Positions 34,825 to 44,330 are shown, counted from the first letter of the stretch. The stretch: DNA of 64,000 nucleotides from Roseibium sp. (GCA_017643925.1 JAEPML010000006.1:62001-126000); one strand, 5' to 3'. Made by a program: numbers and translations. Notes: a model not told the origin generated them from the letters alone.

Positions 34825-37185
34825 ATGAATACCGAGCATCTGAAGACGATTGAACAAAGGCTGTTGTGGCTGTCTCACTGGATGATCCATCACGCCAATC
34901 ACGTTCGCCCGAAGGTAGACGGTATCAAGATCGGCGGGCACCAGGCGAGTTCGGCGTCCATGGTGTCGATCATGACGGCACTCTATTTCTCGGCGCTGCG
35001 CCCTGAAGACCGTGTCGCGGTAAAGCCACATGCCTCTCCGGTGTTTCACGCGATCCAGTATCTGATGGGCAACCAGACCCGTGAGAAGATGGAGAACTTT
35101 CGAGGGCTCGGCGGTGTTCAGTCTTATCCGAGCCGCACCAAGGACATTGACGATGTCGACTTCTCGACCGGCTCGGTCGGGCTGGGCGTCGCGATAACGT
35201 CCTTTGCATCGCTTGTTCAGGATTACATCACGGCCAAGAAATGGGCGCGTGACAGGCCGCTCGGTAGAATGGTCGCCCTGGTCGGCGATGCCGAGCTCGA
35301 CGAGGGCAATGTCTACGAGGCGCTGCAGGAGGGCTGGAAAAATGACCTTCGGAACTGCTGGTGGATCATCGACTACAACAGGCAATCGCTCGACGGCATC
35401 GTGCGTGAAGGCCTGTTCGACCGGGTGGAGAAGATCTTCGATGCCTTCGGTTGGGAGGTCGTTCGCGTCAAATACGGCGCGTTGCAACGTACGGCATTCA
35501 AGGAGCCCGGCGGTGACCGCCTGCGGCAGTGGATCGATGATTGCTCAAACCAGGACTATTCCGCGCTGACCTTCATGGGCGGTGCGGTTTGGCGGCAGCG
35601 CCTGATGGATGATCTTGGAGACCAGGGTGATGTCACGGCCCTGATCGACGGACGCAGCGATGACGAACTGGCAGCGCTGATGGAGAATCTCGGCGGCAAC
35701 TGCACCGCGACAATGGCGGAGGCCTTTGAGGCCATTGATCACGACCGCCCGACCTGTTTTCTGGCCTATACCATCAAGGGCTGGGGAACGCCGATCGCGG
35801 GCCACAAGGACAATCACGGTGGCCTGATGAACAAGGCCCAGATGGCCGAGTGGCAACACCACATGGGTGTCCCGGAAGGCGCTGAATGGGAGCCGTTCGC
35901 GACGGTGGACGACATTGATGCATTGAAGGCGTTTCTTGATGCGGTTCCGTTCTTTGCGAAAGGGGCGCGTCGCTACGCCGATGACAAGATCGATGTTCCG
36001 GCGATTGAGCTGCAGAGCGACCGGGACCTGTCGACCCAGATGGCCTTCGGCAAGGTTCTCGACGATCTCTCCAAGGGTGACAGCAAGCTCGCTGAGCGGA
36101 TCGTCACGGCGTCGCCGGATGTCACCGGAACCACCAATCTCGGTCCCTGGGTCAATCGCAGAAAGCTGTTTGCACGCGAAGCCATGGCCGACGCCTTTAT
36201 CGAACATCGCATTCCGTCAACGGCCAAGTGGGAATTCACACCCTCCGGCCAGCATATCGAACTCGGTATTGCGGAAATGAACCTGTTCCTGCTGCTAGGT
36301 GCGGCGGGGCTTTCACATTCGATTTTCGGCGAACGACTGATCCCGATCGGGACTGTTTACGATCCCTTTGTCTGCCGCGGTCTCGATGCACTCAACTATG
36401 CCTGCTACCAGGATGCGCGCTTCATGATCGTCGGCACACCCTCGGGGGTGACGCTTGCCCCGGAAGGGGGGGCACACCAGTCCATCGGCACGCCACTTAT
36501 CGGCATGAGCCAGGATGGGCTTGCCGCCTTCGAACCTGCATTTGCAGACGAGCTTGCGGTGATCATGGAATGGGCATTCGACTATCTTCAGCGGGATGGC
36601 GAGGGGGACCCTGACGAGCGCACGTGGTTGCGCGACGAGACCGGCGGTTCCGTCTACCTGCGCCTGTCCACCAACCCGATCGAGCAGCCGGTGAAACGAG
36701 CAGATGACGCGTTTCGCCAGGGAGCGATCGACGGAGCCTATTGGCTGCGCCCACCCGGCCCCAACTGCGAGGTTGTCATTGCCTATCAGGGCGTCGTTGC
36801 GCCCGAAGCGATCAAGGCCGCTGGTCAGCTTGCGGGCAACCGCCGGGACGTTGGTGTTTTGGCCGTGACGTCGGCTGACCGGCTCAATGCCGGCTGGACG
36901 GCCGCACAGCGCGCCCGCTCGCGGGGCAACCATGCAGCGGTCTCGCACATCGAACGACTGATGAGCGACCTGCCCACGCATTGCAAGCTGATCACGGTCA
37001 TTGACGGTCATCCGGCAACGCTCGCCTGGCTTGGCGGCGTCGCCGGCCATCAGACCGTGTCACTGGGTGTTGAGCATTTCGGCCAGACCGGGACCATCGG
37101 GGACCTCTACAGCCATTTCGGCATCGACGCGGCGTCGATCATCGAGAAGGTCAATGGCTTGACGGTCGGGCGAACGATTTCATAG
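34825..37185 (+). CDS. mdeB: AceE-like 2-oxoacid dehydrogenase E1, probable 2-oxobutyrate-specific
   Basis: The 786-residue protein is a homodimeric-type E1 (AceE family; E. coli AceE has 887). The thiamine diphosphate motif starts at G154-D155 (GDAELDEGNVYEALQEGW, followed by the IIDYN Asn). Other family blocks are GGHQASSAS, the KGWGTPIAGHKDNHGG region and the transketolase-type pyrimidine segment GQHIELGIAEMNLFLLLGAAG. It decarboxylates a 2-oxoacid and passes the acyl group to an E2 lipoyl enzyme; no E2 or E3 gene is here. Next to methionine gamma-lyase its substrate should be 2-oxobutyrate, giving propionyl-CoA, as proposed for MdeB of Pseudomonas. The protein converges with a MmgE/PrpD gene. 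Confidence 0.85.
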   Translation: MNTEHLKTIEQRLLWLSHWMIHHANHVRPKVDGIKIGGHQASSASMVSIMTALYFSALRPEDRVAVKPHASPVFHAIQYLMGNQTREKMENFRGLGGVQSYPSRTKDIDDVDFSTGSVGLGVAITSFASLVQDYITAKKWARDRPLGRMVALVGDAELDEGNVYEALQEGWKNDLRNCWWIIDYNRQSLDGIVREGLFDRVEKIFDAFGWEVVRVKYGALQRTAFKEPGGDRLRQWIDDCSNQDYSALTFMGGAVWRQRLMDDLGDQGDVTALIDGRSDDELAALMENLGGNCTATMAEAFEAIDHDRPTCFLAYTIKGWGTPIAGHKDNHGGLMNKAQMAEWQHHMGVPEGAEWEPFATVDDIDALKAFLDAVPFFAKGARRYADDKIDVPAIELQSDRDLSTQMAFGKVLDDLSKGDSKLAERIVTASPDVTGTTNLGPWVNRRKLFAREAMADAFIEHRIPSTAKWEFTPSGQHIELGIAEMNLFLLLGAAGLSHSIFGERLIPIGTVYDPFVCRGLDALNYACYQDARFMIVGTPSGVTLAPEGGAHQSIGTPLIGMSQDGLAAFEPAFADELAVIMEWAFDYLQRDGEGDPDERTWLRDETGGSVYLRLSTNPIEQPVKRADDAFRQGAIDGAYWLRPPGPNCEVVIAYQGVVAPEAIKAAGQLAGNRRDVGVLAVTSADRLNAGWTAAQRARSRGNHAAVSHIERLMSDLPTHCKLITVIDGHPATLAWLGGVAGHQTVSLGVEHFGQTGTIGDLYSHFGIDAASIIEKVNGLTVGRTIS

Positions 37186-37209
37186 CGGTCCGAAGATCAG
37201 GACACCGTG

Positions 37210-38643
37210 TCAGGTTGTGATGCCGTTCAACAGTGTCGAGACATCGGATTGCGTTTCCAGCTCCAGAACGGCTGCGATGAAGCCGGCACGCGCATGCGCC
37301 GAAAGAACCGCTTTGGCGCAATCATGGAACTTGTCGCACAGCTCGTCCCATGTCAGCGGGTTACGCGGACCCCCACGGTAGTGTTCTGCCGAACGCTGTG
37401 AATAGCTTTTGCCGCTTCGAAGCGTGACAGTGATGTCGAATACGACCTTGTCCTTGCCGAGAGCAGCAATCTCCGGATCGATTATCGCGGACACCTTTCG
37501 TTGCAGCTGCTGGCAGGCATCGGACTGGGCAAAGGTATCAGAAAATTCGTCCAGACCCGCTTTGCGTCTCAACGCGATCGCGGCCATCTGGAAAGGCACG
37601 CAGAATTTGCCTTCCAGGGCCGTTGTTGCATGCAGGATCCGAAGCGGACCCGGCGCGATCACGTTGGGGCCGGTCTTGACCTCGATGCGCTCGATGTCCG
37701 ACGCGTCGATGTCATGTTCCGTGACAAGCTTTTTCAACGCATCCATGCCCGGATGGCCAACAACACCTGAAGGGTAGGGCTTGATAGATGTTCCCGGACT
37801 GAGAATTGCGAAGGGAGCTCCCAAACGATCACAGAGGCGACTTTCGCTGAAGCCTCCGCCGAAGGCTTCAAAGTAACCGCGCCCGCCCTCAAGGGCGTAT
37901 GCGGGGCCGTCGAACCCAAGACTTGCCAGATGCGCGGCAGTGACACCGGTCTCGGCTGCGCGCCCCATGTTCAAGGGCTTCGACATCGTGCCGTGATTGA
38001 CGCCCAGGCCCGCAGCCATCGTGGCGGCAATCGCCAGTGCGTTGCGCGTTTGCTCCTCCGTGAGTTCCATCAGCTTGGAGGCCGCCACGACAGACCCGAA
38101 CACGCCGATGGTTCCGCTGGAATGGAACCCCCGCCCGCCCGCGAAGTGGTCCGGATGTATGGCCTCTGCAATCTTGACCTGAATTTCGAAACCGAGGACG
38201 AAAGCAGTCAGGAAGTCCTTGCCGCTGACTTTCCGTTTTTCACCGAGTGCAAGACAGGCGCACAATGGCTGCATGGTCGGATGAATTAGGACTGACCTGT
38301 CCTTTTCCAGCGAAAGGGCGGTGTCGTCCCAGTCGAGTGCGTGTCCGGCAACGCCGTTGGCCAGTGCCGCGAGATGGGCAGGTGCCGAGACGGTTCCTCG
38401 TCCGAAGGTCCGCGACTTTCCGATACTGCCGACATCCTGAACATAAGCGCGGGCGATCTGCGCACAGGGTTCAAGTGAGCCGGCAATCATCACGGCGATG
38501 CCATCGACAACGCAGCGTCTTGCAACTTCGATCGCCTCCTGGGGAATGTCTTCGTAGTATGTCGATGTCACGAACCTGGCGATCCGCTGCGTTGCGCTCA
38601 GCTGGCCTTGATCTTCAATACTGATTTCCTGATGGAGCGACAT
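37210..38643 (-). CDS. MmgE/PrpD family protein (first)
   Basis: The 477-residue product belongs to the MmgE/PrpD family (2-methylcitrate dehydratase, cis-aconitate decarboxylase, iminodisuccinate epimerase). Typical segments are ANGVAGHALDWDDTAL, VLIHPTMQPLCACLALGE, GFEIQVKIAEAIHPDHFAGGRGFHSSGTIGVFGS and KPLNMGRAAETGVTAAHLASLGFDGP. ATG 38643 is chosen because it lies four bases after the upstream gene's stop and gives the normal N-terminus; an upstream in-frame start would lie inside that gene. It is the last of a four-gene (-) operon with a tripartite tricarboxylate transporter. The pairing suggests that it processes an imported di- or tricarboxylate; the exact reaction is open. Confidence 0.88.
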   Translation of the reverse strand: MSLHQEISIEDQGQLSATQRIARFVTSTYYEDIPQEAIEVARRCVVDGIAVMIAGSLEPCAQIARAYVQDVGSIGKSRTFGRGTVSAPAHLAALANGVAGHALDWDDTALSLEKDRSVLIHPTMQPLCACLALGEKRKVSGKDFLTAFVLGFEIQVKIAEAIHPDHFAGGRGFHSSGTIGVFGSVVAASKLMELTEEQTRNALAIAATMAAGLGVNHGTMSKPLNMGRAAETGVTAAHLASLGFDGPAYALEGGRGYFEAFGGGFSESRLCDRLGAPFAILSPGTSIKPYPSGVVGHPGMDALKKLVTEHDIDASDIERIEVKTGPNVIAPGPLRILHATTALEGKFCVPFQMAAIALRRKAGLDEFSDTFAQSDACQQLQRKVSAIIDPEIAALGKDKVVFDITVTLRSGKSYSQRSAEHYRGGPRNPLTWDELCDKFHDCAKAVLSAHARAGFIAAVLELETQSDVSTLLNGITT

Positions 38644-38647
38644 CGCC

Positions 38648-40030
38648 TTACCCGTATGATCTTCTTGCTTCGATATCGATCCGGCACGCATCGACCAGAT
38701 CGGCGATTTCAAAGTCGGAGTACAGGCAAAGGTCGATCAGACCCTGGCCTCGGTCTGCCTGAATCGGTCCGAGAATGTCTTCCGCCTTGCCCGCGACTTC
38801 ACTTGCAGGCATCGGATCGTCGGGGGTTCCGCGCACGACCCTGGTGTGATGACGTTTGACGTCGCCGTTACTCATCTGGATGGTGACAATCGACTGTCGC
38901 TCCGGACGCGCATCCGTGAGCCCGTCATCGGGCACAAGTCTGACTTTCTGTCGCAGTGCCAGAACGTCATTGGCCTGCATACGGGCCTCGTCATGGGAAC
39001 TGGCGAAGGTTACCCGCCCATCTATCAGGGCGATGGCGACAAGGTGCTGCGTGCAAATTGCCGGCATGTGCCGGTCGTCGACAACGTGGATACGATTTGA
39101 CGGCAGTCGGACTTCAATGGAGTCGATCGTTGCGGGATCAACCGGTTCGCCGCCGAAAAGCACCTCGATAGCATCAAGCACGGACTGGATGGGGGAGCCC
39201 ACGGACCATTTCTTGATGCTGGCCGCAAGAATTTCAAAACGGTCACCCAATCCCGCGCATAGTTCATCGGGTTTTGGGTTTTCCGCATAGGCTGCCAGGT
39301 AAGCCCGTTCGCCGGTCAGCGGTCGGTCGGGGGCCGTCATGCCGGCCTTGGCAAGAAGGGCTGCAAAGACACCGTTGCGGGCGGCCTTCGCCCCGAAGTC
39401 GAAGGATTTCTCGACATGGTCCGGATCGCGGTTCCAATATGACAGCCTGGAGGTCTGCTGCACGGTGAAGGACAGCAGCGCTTCGGCCTGCTTCGTCGTG
39501 AGACCCATCAGCGCCGCTGCGGCGGCCGAGGCTCCGAAGAGTGCTCCGATGGAATGGGTCGAGAAGATCGTCGTTCTGGGACTTGAGTAGCCAAGGGCGA
39601 TATTCGCACGCGCACCGATGTCATAGCCAAGAGCAATGGCCTTCAGCAGCGCTTCGCTGCCCGCATTCTCACGTTCGGCAACTGCGATGGCCGCCGGCAC
39701 CATGGCGCAGCCAGGGTGCAGCCGGCCCCTGATGTGACTGTCGTCGGTTTCATCGGCGTGGGCTGCCATCGCATTTGCGAACGCCGCATATTCGAGGCTT
39801 CCGCGCCATGTCGACCCCAGGAACGTTGCCTCGTTGCCCGAATTCGCAGCGGCAGCAAAAGCGTAACCGAATTCACCGGCTGGCAGGAAGCGACCTGACA
39901 GGATCGCGGTAAGGGTGTCGAGCAGGTGACACCGGGCCCGCTCCAGTACGACGTCTGGAACATCCTGTTGCAGCGAGCTGGCGATATAGGCGGCGACCTG
40001 TGTTTCGATGGGGCCGTTTTCGAGGGTCAT
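38648..40030 (-). CDS. MmgE/PrpD family protein (second)
   Basis: This 460-residue paralogue shares the family plan: YAAFANAMAAHADETDD, RLHPGCAMVPAAIAVAE, GYDIGARANIALGY, and FDFGAKAARNGVFAALLAKAGM. It is only distantly related to the 37210 product, so the two may act in sequence or on stereoisomers. ATG 40030 is chosen: GAAAGGCG precedes it and it starts 14 bases after the transporter stop; ATG 40060 is possible but would overlap the transporter gene. It is in an operon with the fused TctA-TctB and TctC genes. Confidence 0.87.
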   Translation of the reverse strand: MTLENGPIETQVAAYIASSLQQDVPDVVLERARCHLLDTLTAILSGRFLPAGEFGYAFAAAANSGNEATFLGSTWRGSLEYAAFANAMAAHADETDDSHIRGRLHPGCAMVPAAIAVAERENAGSEALLKAIALGYDIGARANIALGYSSPRTTIFSTHSIGALFGASAAAAALMGLTTKQAEALLSFTVQQTSRLSYWNRDPDHVEKSFDFGAKAARNGVFAALLAKAGMTAPDRPLTGERAYLAAYAENPKPDELCAGLGDRFEILAASIKKWSVGSPIQSVLDAIEVLFGGEPVDPATIDSIEVRLPSNRIHVVDDRHMPAICTQHLVAIALIDGRVTFASSHDEARMQANDVLALRQKVRLVPDDGLTDARPERQSIVTIQMSNGDVKRHHTRVVRGTPDDPMPASEVAGKAEDILGPIQADRGQGLIDLCLYSDFEIADLVDACRIDIEARRSYG

Positions 40031-40044
40031 GGAAACAGCGCCTT

Positions 40045-42012
40045 TCACTGCAATGGCCATGGAAGGGTGATCCAGCTCTGCAAAAGCCCGGTCGGGTATT
40101 GCAGGGTGAGCTGGTTGGACAGGACGCCGAGGAAAAGGACAAAGCCGCCTGCGCCGAGGAGCGCTTTCCACCAGGCCACGTTTGCGCGCAGCCACAGGAA
40201 CAGGAAGATGAAAGTGGCAATGCCCAGCACAAAGCCCACGAGCGCAGCGAGCAGCAGCATGCCTGCAAGCAGTCCAAGGAAGAATTCGGCCGAAGGTTTG
40301 CTCTTGTCCGCGACGCGTTCAGCATCGAAGAACACGCCGGAGGGAGCCTTCTTGAGCAGCATCGCAGCTGCGAGCGGTGCGAAGAACAACAGCGCACTGA
40401 TCGAAGCGACCATTGGGAACAGCCCAGTCAGCTGGTTGAAGTTCATTCCGTCCTGCAGGATGAAGAGCGCACCGCCAACCAGAAGCGCCAGGAAGATCCA
40501 TTGCGGCTTGGTGCCTTGATTGCTGAAAGGACCTTCCTTGGACATCGGTCCGGGAGGTTTTTGCTTGAAGAAGACGGCAGCAGCGATCGACAGGACCGTG
40601 AGCACCAGAAGAACCATTACGATCGGTCGTTCCAGGAAGGATGCGCCATAAAGGGCAACCGTCTGGTAGACAGACTTTTCGACGCGCGCCGAGAGGACAA
40701 AGCCGATCAGAAGAGCCGGCCGCGACCAGCCGAAGCGTTTCATGTAGACGCCAAGCGTGCTCAAGAGGAACAGCGCGACCAGGTCTCCCCAGCTGCGTGT
40801 TGCCTGGAACGCTGCAAAGAAGATTATGCCGAACATGAAGGGCGCGAGCAGCACGTAGCGGATCGTGGTCAGCTTTGCGATCTGCGGCGAAAGCGCGAAG
40901 CAGATCCCTGCGCCGACAATGTTTGCCGCGGCAATCGACCAGATGATCAGGTAGACCTGGTCCAGCTGATCGGTCACCAGCTCGGTACCGGGTTCGACAC
41001 CGATCAAGATCAGGCCACCCAGCAGGATCGCCATGCTTCCGGATCCTGGAATGCCGAGCAGGATGGTCGGGATGAGAGCGCCACCTTCCTTGGCGTTGTT
41101 GGCCGATTCCGGGGCGATGACACCGCGTACATCACCGGTGCCGTAGCTTTCGCGGTTCTTGGTGGTCTGCAGGGCATGTCCATAGGCGATCCAGTCGACG
41201 ACACTACCACCGAGTCCTGGCAGGGCGCCGATGATGCAGCCGATGAAGGAGCAGCGCAGGGACAGCCACCAGTTTGCGAGCCAGTCCTTGAAGCCCTGCA
41301 ACCAGCCGGCGCCGAGCTTGCCGGTTTCAGAGATCGTGGATTGACGGCGCAGCAGGTCAATGATTTCCGGCGTTGCGAACATCGCAAGGCCGACAATCAC
41401 GAGCGGGAGTGGATCCAGAAGATATTCGGTGCCAAGCGTGGCGCGTTCGACACCGGAAAGAGGTGCAGCTCCCAGGGCTCCGAGCATCAGTCCGAGTGAA
41501 CAGGCACCAAGGCCCTTCCAGATGTTGGAGCCGGTCAGGATTCCCACCATGGACAAGGCAAGAACCACCAGCATGAACTGTTCTCCAAAGCCGATCTTCA
41601 GGATGATCGGCTTGGCAAAAAAGACCGCGAAGGAGAGCACGAAGGCGCCGAAAATACCGCCGAATAGCGAAGAGATGAACGCGGCCGACAGGGCCCGCGT
41701 GCCTTCGCCGCGTTTCGACATGGGGAACCCGTCCAGAACCGTGGCCTGAGACCCGGAGGTGCCGGGAATACCCATCAGGACGGAGGGAAAGGTATCGGAT
41801 GTTGTCGTGACGGCTGTCAGGCCGATCATCATTGCAAGTGCAGTATTCGGTTCCATGCCGAAGACAAATGGCAGAAGCAATGCCAGGCCGGCTGTTCCTC
41901 CAAGTCCGGGCAGCACGCCGACGACAAGACCTGTCACGACACCCGCGACGAGGGCCAGGAGGGTTTCTGGCGCGGACAATTGGGAGAGGGCGGAAAGTGC
42001 AGCTTCTAGCAT
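40045..42012 (-). CDS. Tripartite tricarboxylate transporter, TctA-TctB fusion
   Basis: The 655-residue membrane protein has a full TctA domain (about 1-490) with GVLPGLGGTAGLALLLPF, IPGTSGSQATVLDGFPM, and the second repeat GALPGLGGSVVDWIAYG and LLGIPGSGSMAILLGG. After a hydrophilic linker (KQKPPGPMSKEGPFSNQGTK) come about 150 residues with four further helices, ending QYPTGLLQSWITLPWPLQ, which resemble the small TctB subunit. TctA alone is about 500 residues and no separate tctB gene is present, so this is most likely a natural fusion of both membrane subunits. Together with TctC (42139) it forms a secondary, binding-protein-dependent importer for a carboxylate. No strong ribosome binding site precedes ATG 42012. 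Confidence 0.85.
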   Translation of the reverse strand: MLEAALSALSQLSAPETLLALVAGVVTGLVVGVLPGLGGTAGLALLLPFVFGMEPNTALAMMIGLTAVTTTSDTFPSVLMGIPGTSGSQATVLDGFPMSKRGEGTRALSAAFISSLFGGIFGAFVLSFAVFFAKPIILKIGFGEQFMLVVLALSMVGILTGSNIWKGLGACSLGLMLGALGAAPLSGVERATLGTEYLLDPLPLVIVGLAMFATPEIIDLLRRQSTISETGKLGAGWLQGFKDWLANWWLSLRCSFIGCIIGALPGLGGSVVDWIAYGHALQTTKNRESYGTGDVRGVIAPESANNAKEGGALIPTILLGIPGSGSMAILLGGLILIGVEPGTELVTDQLDQVYLIIWSIAAANIVGAGICFALSPQIAKLTTIRYVLLAPFMFGIIFFAAFQATRSWGDLVALFLLSTLGVYMKRFGWSRPALLIGFVLSARVEKSVYQTVALYGASFLERPIVMVLLVLTVLSIAAAVFFKQKPPGPMSKEGPFSNQGTKPQWIFLALLVGGALFILQDGMNFNQLTGLFPMVASISALLFFAPLAAAMLLKKAPSGVFFDAERVADKSKPSAEFFLGLLAGMLLLAALVGFVLGIATFIFLFLWLRANVAWWKALLGAGGFVLFLGVLSNQLTLQYPTGLLQSWITLPWPLQ

Positions 42013-42095
42013 TTGAACACCGGGGGTTAGACCGAATTCACGGGCAAAATTGTTGTTGTTGTTCTATTTGCCACGGGTCGCGGGGCACGTGCACA

Positions 42096-42125
42096 TCGCG
42101 CCGGGCTCTTTTCGTCCCGGCGCGA
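42096..42125 (-). terminator. Hairpin between tctC and the fused tctAB gene
   Basis: TCGCGCCGGG and CCCGGCGCGA (42096-42105, 42116-42125) form a perfect 10-bp stem 14 bases after the tctC stop. There is no T tract, so it is more likely an mRNA stabiliser or partial terminator that raises binding-protein levels over membrane protein. Confidence 0.55.
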
Positions 42126-42138
42126 GAGGCTTTTCAGC

Positions 42139-43233
42139 TTAGTCGAGCGAGGAATCGTAGTTGGCCTGAAGGAATTCGTTGGCCCACTGGCGAACTTCCG
42201 GCTCCATGGCTGTACCAAGCTCGATTGCGCGCTGCGTGGCTTCGCCGAAATTCACCGGCATGGATCCGACTTCACGCGGCAGTTTTGCTGCAACATCCGG
42301 GTCGGCCACAACGGCCTTCAGCGCGTCTACATAGGCTGCCTGGATATGCTCCGGCGTGCCCTTGGGCAGCATCACCGCCTTTGAGATCATTACCTTGGCG
42401 TTCATGAGGTTCTGCTGAAGCTTGTATCCCAGGCCTTCCGGGGTCTTGCCTGTCGCGGCTTCATAGAATTCCGGGAAAGTTGGGACGTCAGGAAGATCCG
42501 GGTCGCGCTGCAGGTTGCCGGCTTCGTCGATCACGCCGTAGGTCCAGACCGGAACGACCTTCGGGTCTTCGCCGAAATCCTTCAGGTAGGACCGCGTATT
42601 GTCGGTGTTCATGTTGGTTTCACCGCGCTGGAACGCCCCTTCGGCTTCCTTGGAGCTCAGTCCGAAAAGGACCCGCGCATCGACGTCCAGAAGGTTCATT
42701 GCGACAAGATCAAGCATCTCGGCGGAAATGGGTGTTTCAAGGCCGAAGCGGATGCTTGAATCCTTCAGTCCGGCGTAGTCGGCCTTGGGATCTGCTCCGT
42801 TGCCTTTTGCACCGATCTGGTCAGTGATGCCGAACATGGTGGCACCGCGCGCAAAACCGGCAACAGCTTCCCAACCGTTCGGATTGTACTCTGCAACGGA
42901 TGCGCCGAGCAGTACCGGCAGGAAGGTCGAGGTCGATGCCATGATCAGCATGGTGCCGTCGGTCGGAGCGACTTTTTCAAAGGCGTTGGCCGCCGTAACG
43001 GAGCCGCCACCGGGCTTGTTCAGAACGATGACCTTCGGGTTGCCAGGCAAGTGTTCACTGAGCTTGGACTGAAGGAGGCGCGTCAAACGATCTGTGCCGC
43101 CACCTTCCTTGAAGCCAACGATCCAGGTGACGGTTTCGCCTTCCAGGCTGAAATCTTCCGCTGCTGCGACTGCTGGAGACAGCATTGTGGCTGCCATCAT
43201 GCCCAGTACCATGCGCTTGGTGAATTTCATCAT
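42139..43233 (-). CDS. tctC: Tripartite tricarboxylate transporter, binding protein TctC
   Basis: The 364-residue product has a signal peptide (MMKFTKRMVLGMMAATMLS, cleavage near VAAA/ED) and the TctC/Bug fold: VTWIVGFKEGGGTDRLTRLLQ, VLNKPGGGSVTAANAFEKVAPTDG and a C-terminal VMLPKGTPEHIQAAYVDALK. AGGAGGAG upstream fixes the start at ATG 43233. The family binds carboxylates in the periplasm. It is first in the (-) operon with the fused TctA-TctB and two MmgE/PrpD genes, and divergent from a LysR gene that probably regulates it. Confidence 0.92.
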   Translation of the reverse strand: MMKFTKRMVLGMMAATMLSPAVAAAEDFSLEGETVTWIVGFKEGGGTDRLTRLLQSKLSEHLPGNPKVIVLNKPGGGSVTAANAFEKVAPTDGTMLIMASTSTFLPVLLGASVAEYNPNGWEAVAGFARGATMFGITDQIGAKGNGADPKADYAGLKDSSIRFGLETPISAEMLDLVAMNLLDVDARVLFGLSSKEAEGAFQRGETNMNTDNTRSYLKDFGEDPKVVPVWTYGVIDEAGNLQRDPDLPDVPTFPEFYEAATGKTPEGLGYKLQQNLMNAKVMISKAVMLPKGTPEHIQAAYVDALKAVVADPDVAAKLPREVGSMPVNFGEATQRAIELGTAMEPEVRQWANEFLQANYDSSLD

Positions 43234-43346
43234 TTTTGCTTCTCCTCCTGAGCGGGTGTGGGCACTGATGAACTGTACCCGGAATTGGGAATTTCCTCCG
43301 GTGATTAAGCTGACACCAATCGATAACTGAGACAAACTCAAAGAAA

Positions 43347-43360
43347 TCATTGATTAATGA
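43347..43360. promoter_or_regulatory. Candidate LysR box between tctC and lysR gene
   Basis: TCATTGATTAATGA is an interrupted dyad (TCATT and AATGA) in the 150-base divergent region, 24 bases before the LysR start. The placement suits autoregulation by a LysR-type protein; binding is inference. Confidence 0.45.
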
Positions 43361-43383
43361 GATTTTTGAATTAATGTATTTTC

Positions 43384-44325
43384 ATGAGAGTGAAGCTGGA
43401 TGACATTGAAGCCTTCGTCATGGTCGCGGAACTTGGCGGTTTTGCCCGTGCGGCCGAAGAGCTGAACATCACCCAGTCTGCCTTGTCTCGCCGGATCAAG
43501 AAGCTGGAGGAGGAATTGGGTGCGCGTCTTCTGGATCGCACGACGCGCCGGGTCTCCGTCTCTCTTGTCGGACAGGAATTCCTACCCGAAGCCGTCAGAA
43601 TGGTGGAAGAATTCAACCAGTCGCTGAGCGACATGCGGGACCTTGTCCAGATCCGAACCGGTACTGTTGCGATGTCGAGCAACATGACCGTGGCCGATAC
43701 ACTGCTTCCTGAAATCCTGGCGAGCTTCAAAAGGGAAAACCCGCGGGTTCGCGTACGCCTTACGGAAAGCTCAAGCCCGTCGGCACTGGACCGCGTTCTG
43801 CAGAGACAGTCAGAGCTGGCATTGGCCCAGTTCGGTGAAGGCCATCCCGAGCTCGCATTCGAACCGCTGTTCGAAGACAGGTTCGTGTTGATCTGTCATC
43901 GTCAGCACCCGCTGGCCCGGGCTGACAATCTTGTCTGGCGTGATCTTGCCGATCACAACTTCATCAGAATGCGGATGGGAAGCGGTACGACGAACCTGCT
44001 CGAACGATCGCTCGGTGATCAAATTCAGTATCTCTCCGGGGACCTGGAGGTCGGTCATTTCAATGCGCTGCTTGCCATGGTCGGGCAGAATTTGGGAGTT
44101 TCAGCGGTGCCTATGCTTGTGCGGCTCAAGCGAACCGACCTGGATCTTGTGGTCCGGCCCATCGGAGACCCGGATGTGAGCCGAAGCCTCGGCATCATCA
44201 CGTATCGCGGACGCAGCCTGTCCCCTGCAGGGGAAGCCCTGAGACGGACTTGCCGTACAGTTTTGAAACGGTCTGCGGAGACTGTTCTAAAGGAACTGGA
44301 ACTTGGGATCGGTTCATCCGGATAG
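43384..44325 (+). CDS. LysR family transcriptional regulator
   Basis: The 313-residue protein carries the N-terminal winged helix-turn-helix (LDDIEAFVMVAELGGFARAAEELNITQSALSRRIKKLEEELGARLLDRTTRRV over residues 5-57) and a PBP2 effector domain with LICHRQHPLA and RSLGIITYRG segments. It is divergent from the tripartite transporter operon and is its likely regulator, responding to the carboxylate or its product. It converges with the PAS-LuxR gene five bases downstream. Confidence 0.92.
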   Translation: MRVKLDDIEAFVMVAELGGFARAAEELNITQSALSRRIKKLEEELGARLLDRTTRRVSVSLVGQEFLPEAVRMVEEFNQSLSDMRDLVQIRTGTVAMSSNMTVADTLLPEILASFKRENPRVRVRLTESSSPSALDRVLQRQSELALAQFGEGHPELAFEPLFEDRFVLICHRQHPLARADNLVWRDLADHNFIRMRMGSGTTNLLERSLGDQIQYLSGDLEVGHFNALLAMVGQNLGVSAVPMLVRLKRTDLDLVVRPIGDPDVSRSLGIITYRGRSLSPAGEALRRTCRTVLKRSAETVLKELELGIGSSG

Positions 44326-44330
44326 TGTCG

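Noticed and set aside
40000..41499. 499-codon plus-strand frame opposite the fused tctA-tctB gene
   Set aside because: Translation is low-complexity Arg/Glu/Gln-rich and complements conserved TctA motifs; an antisense artefact.
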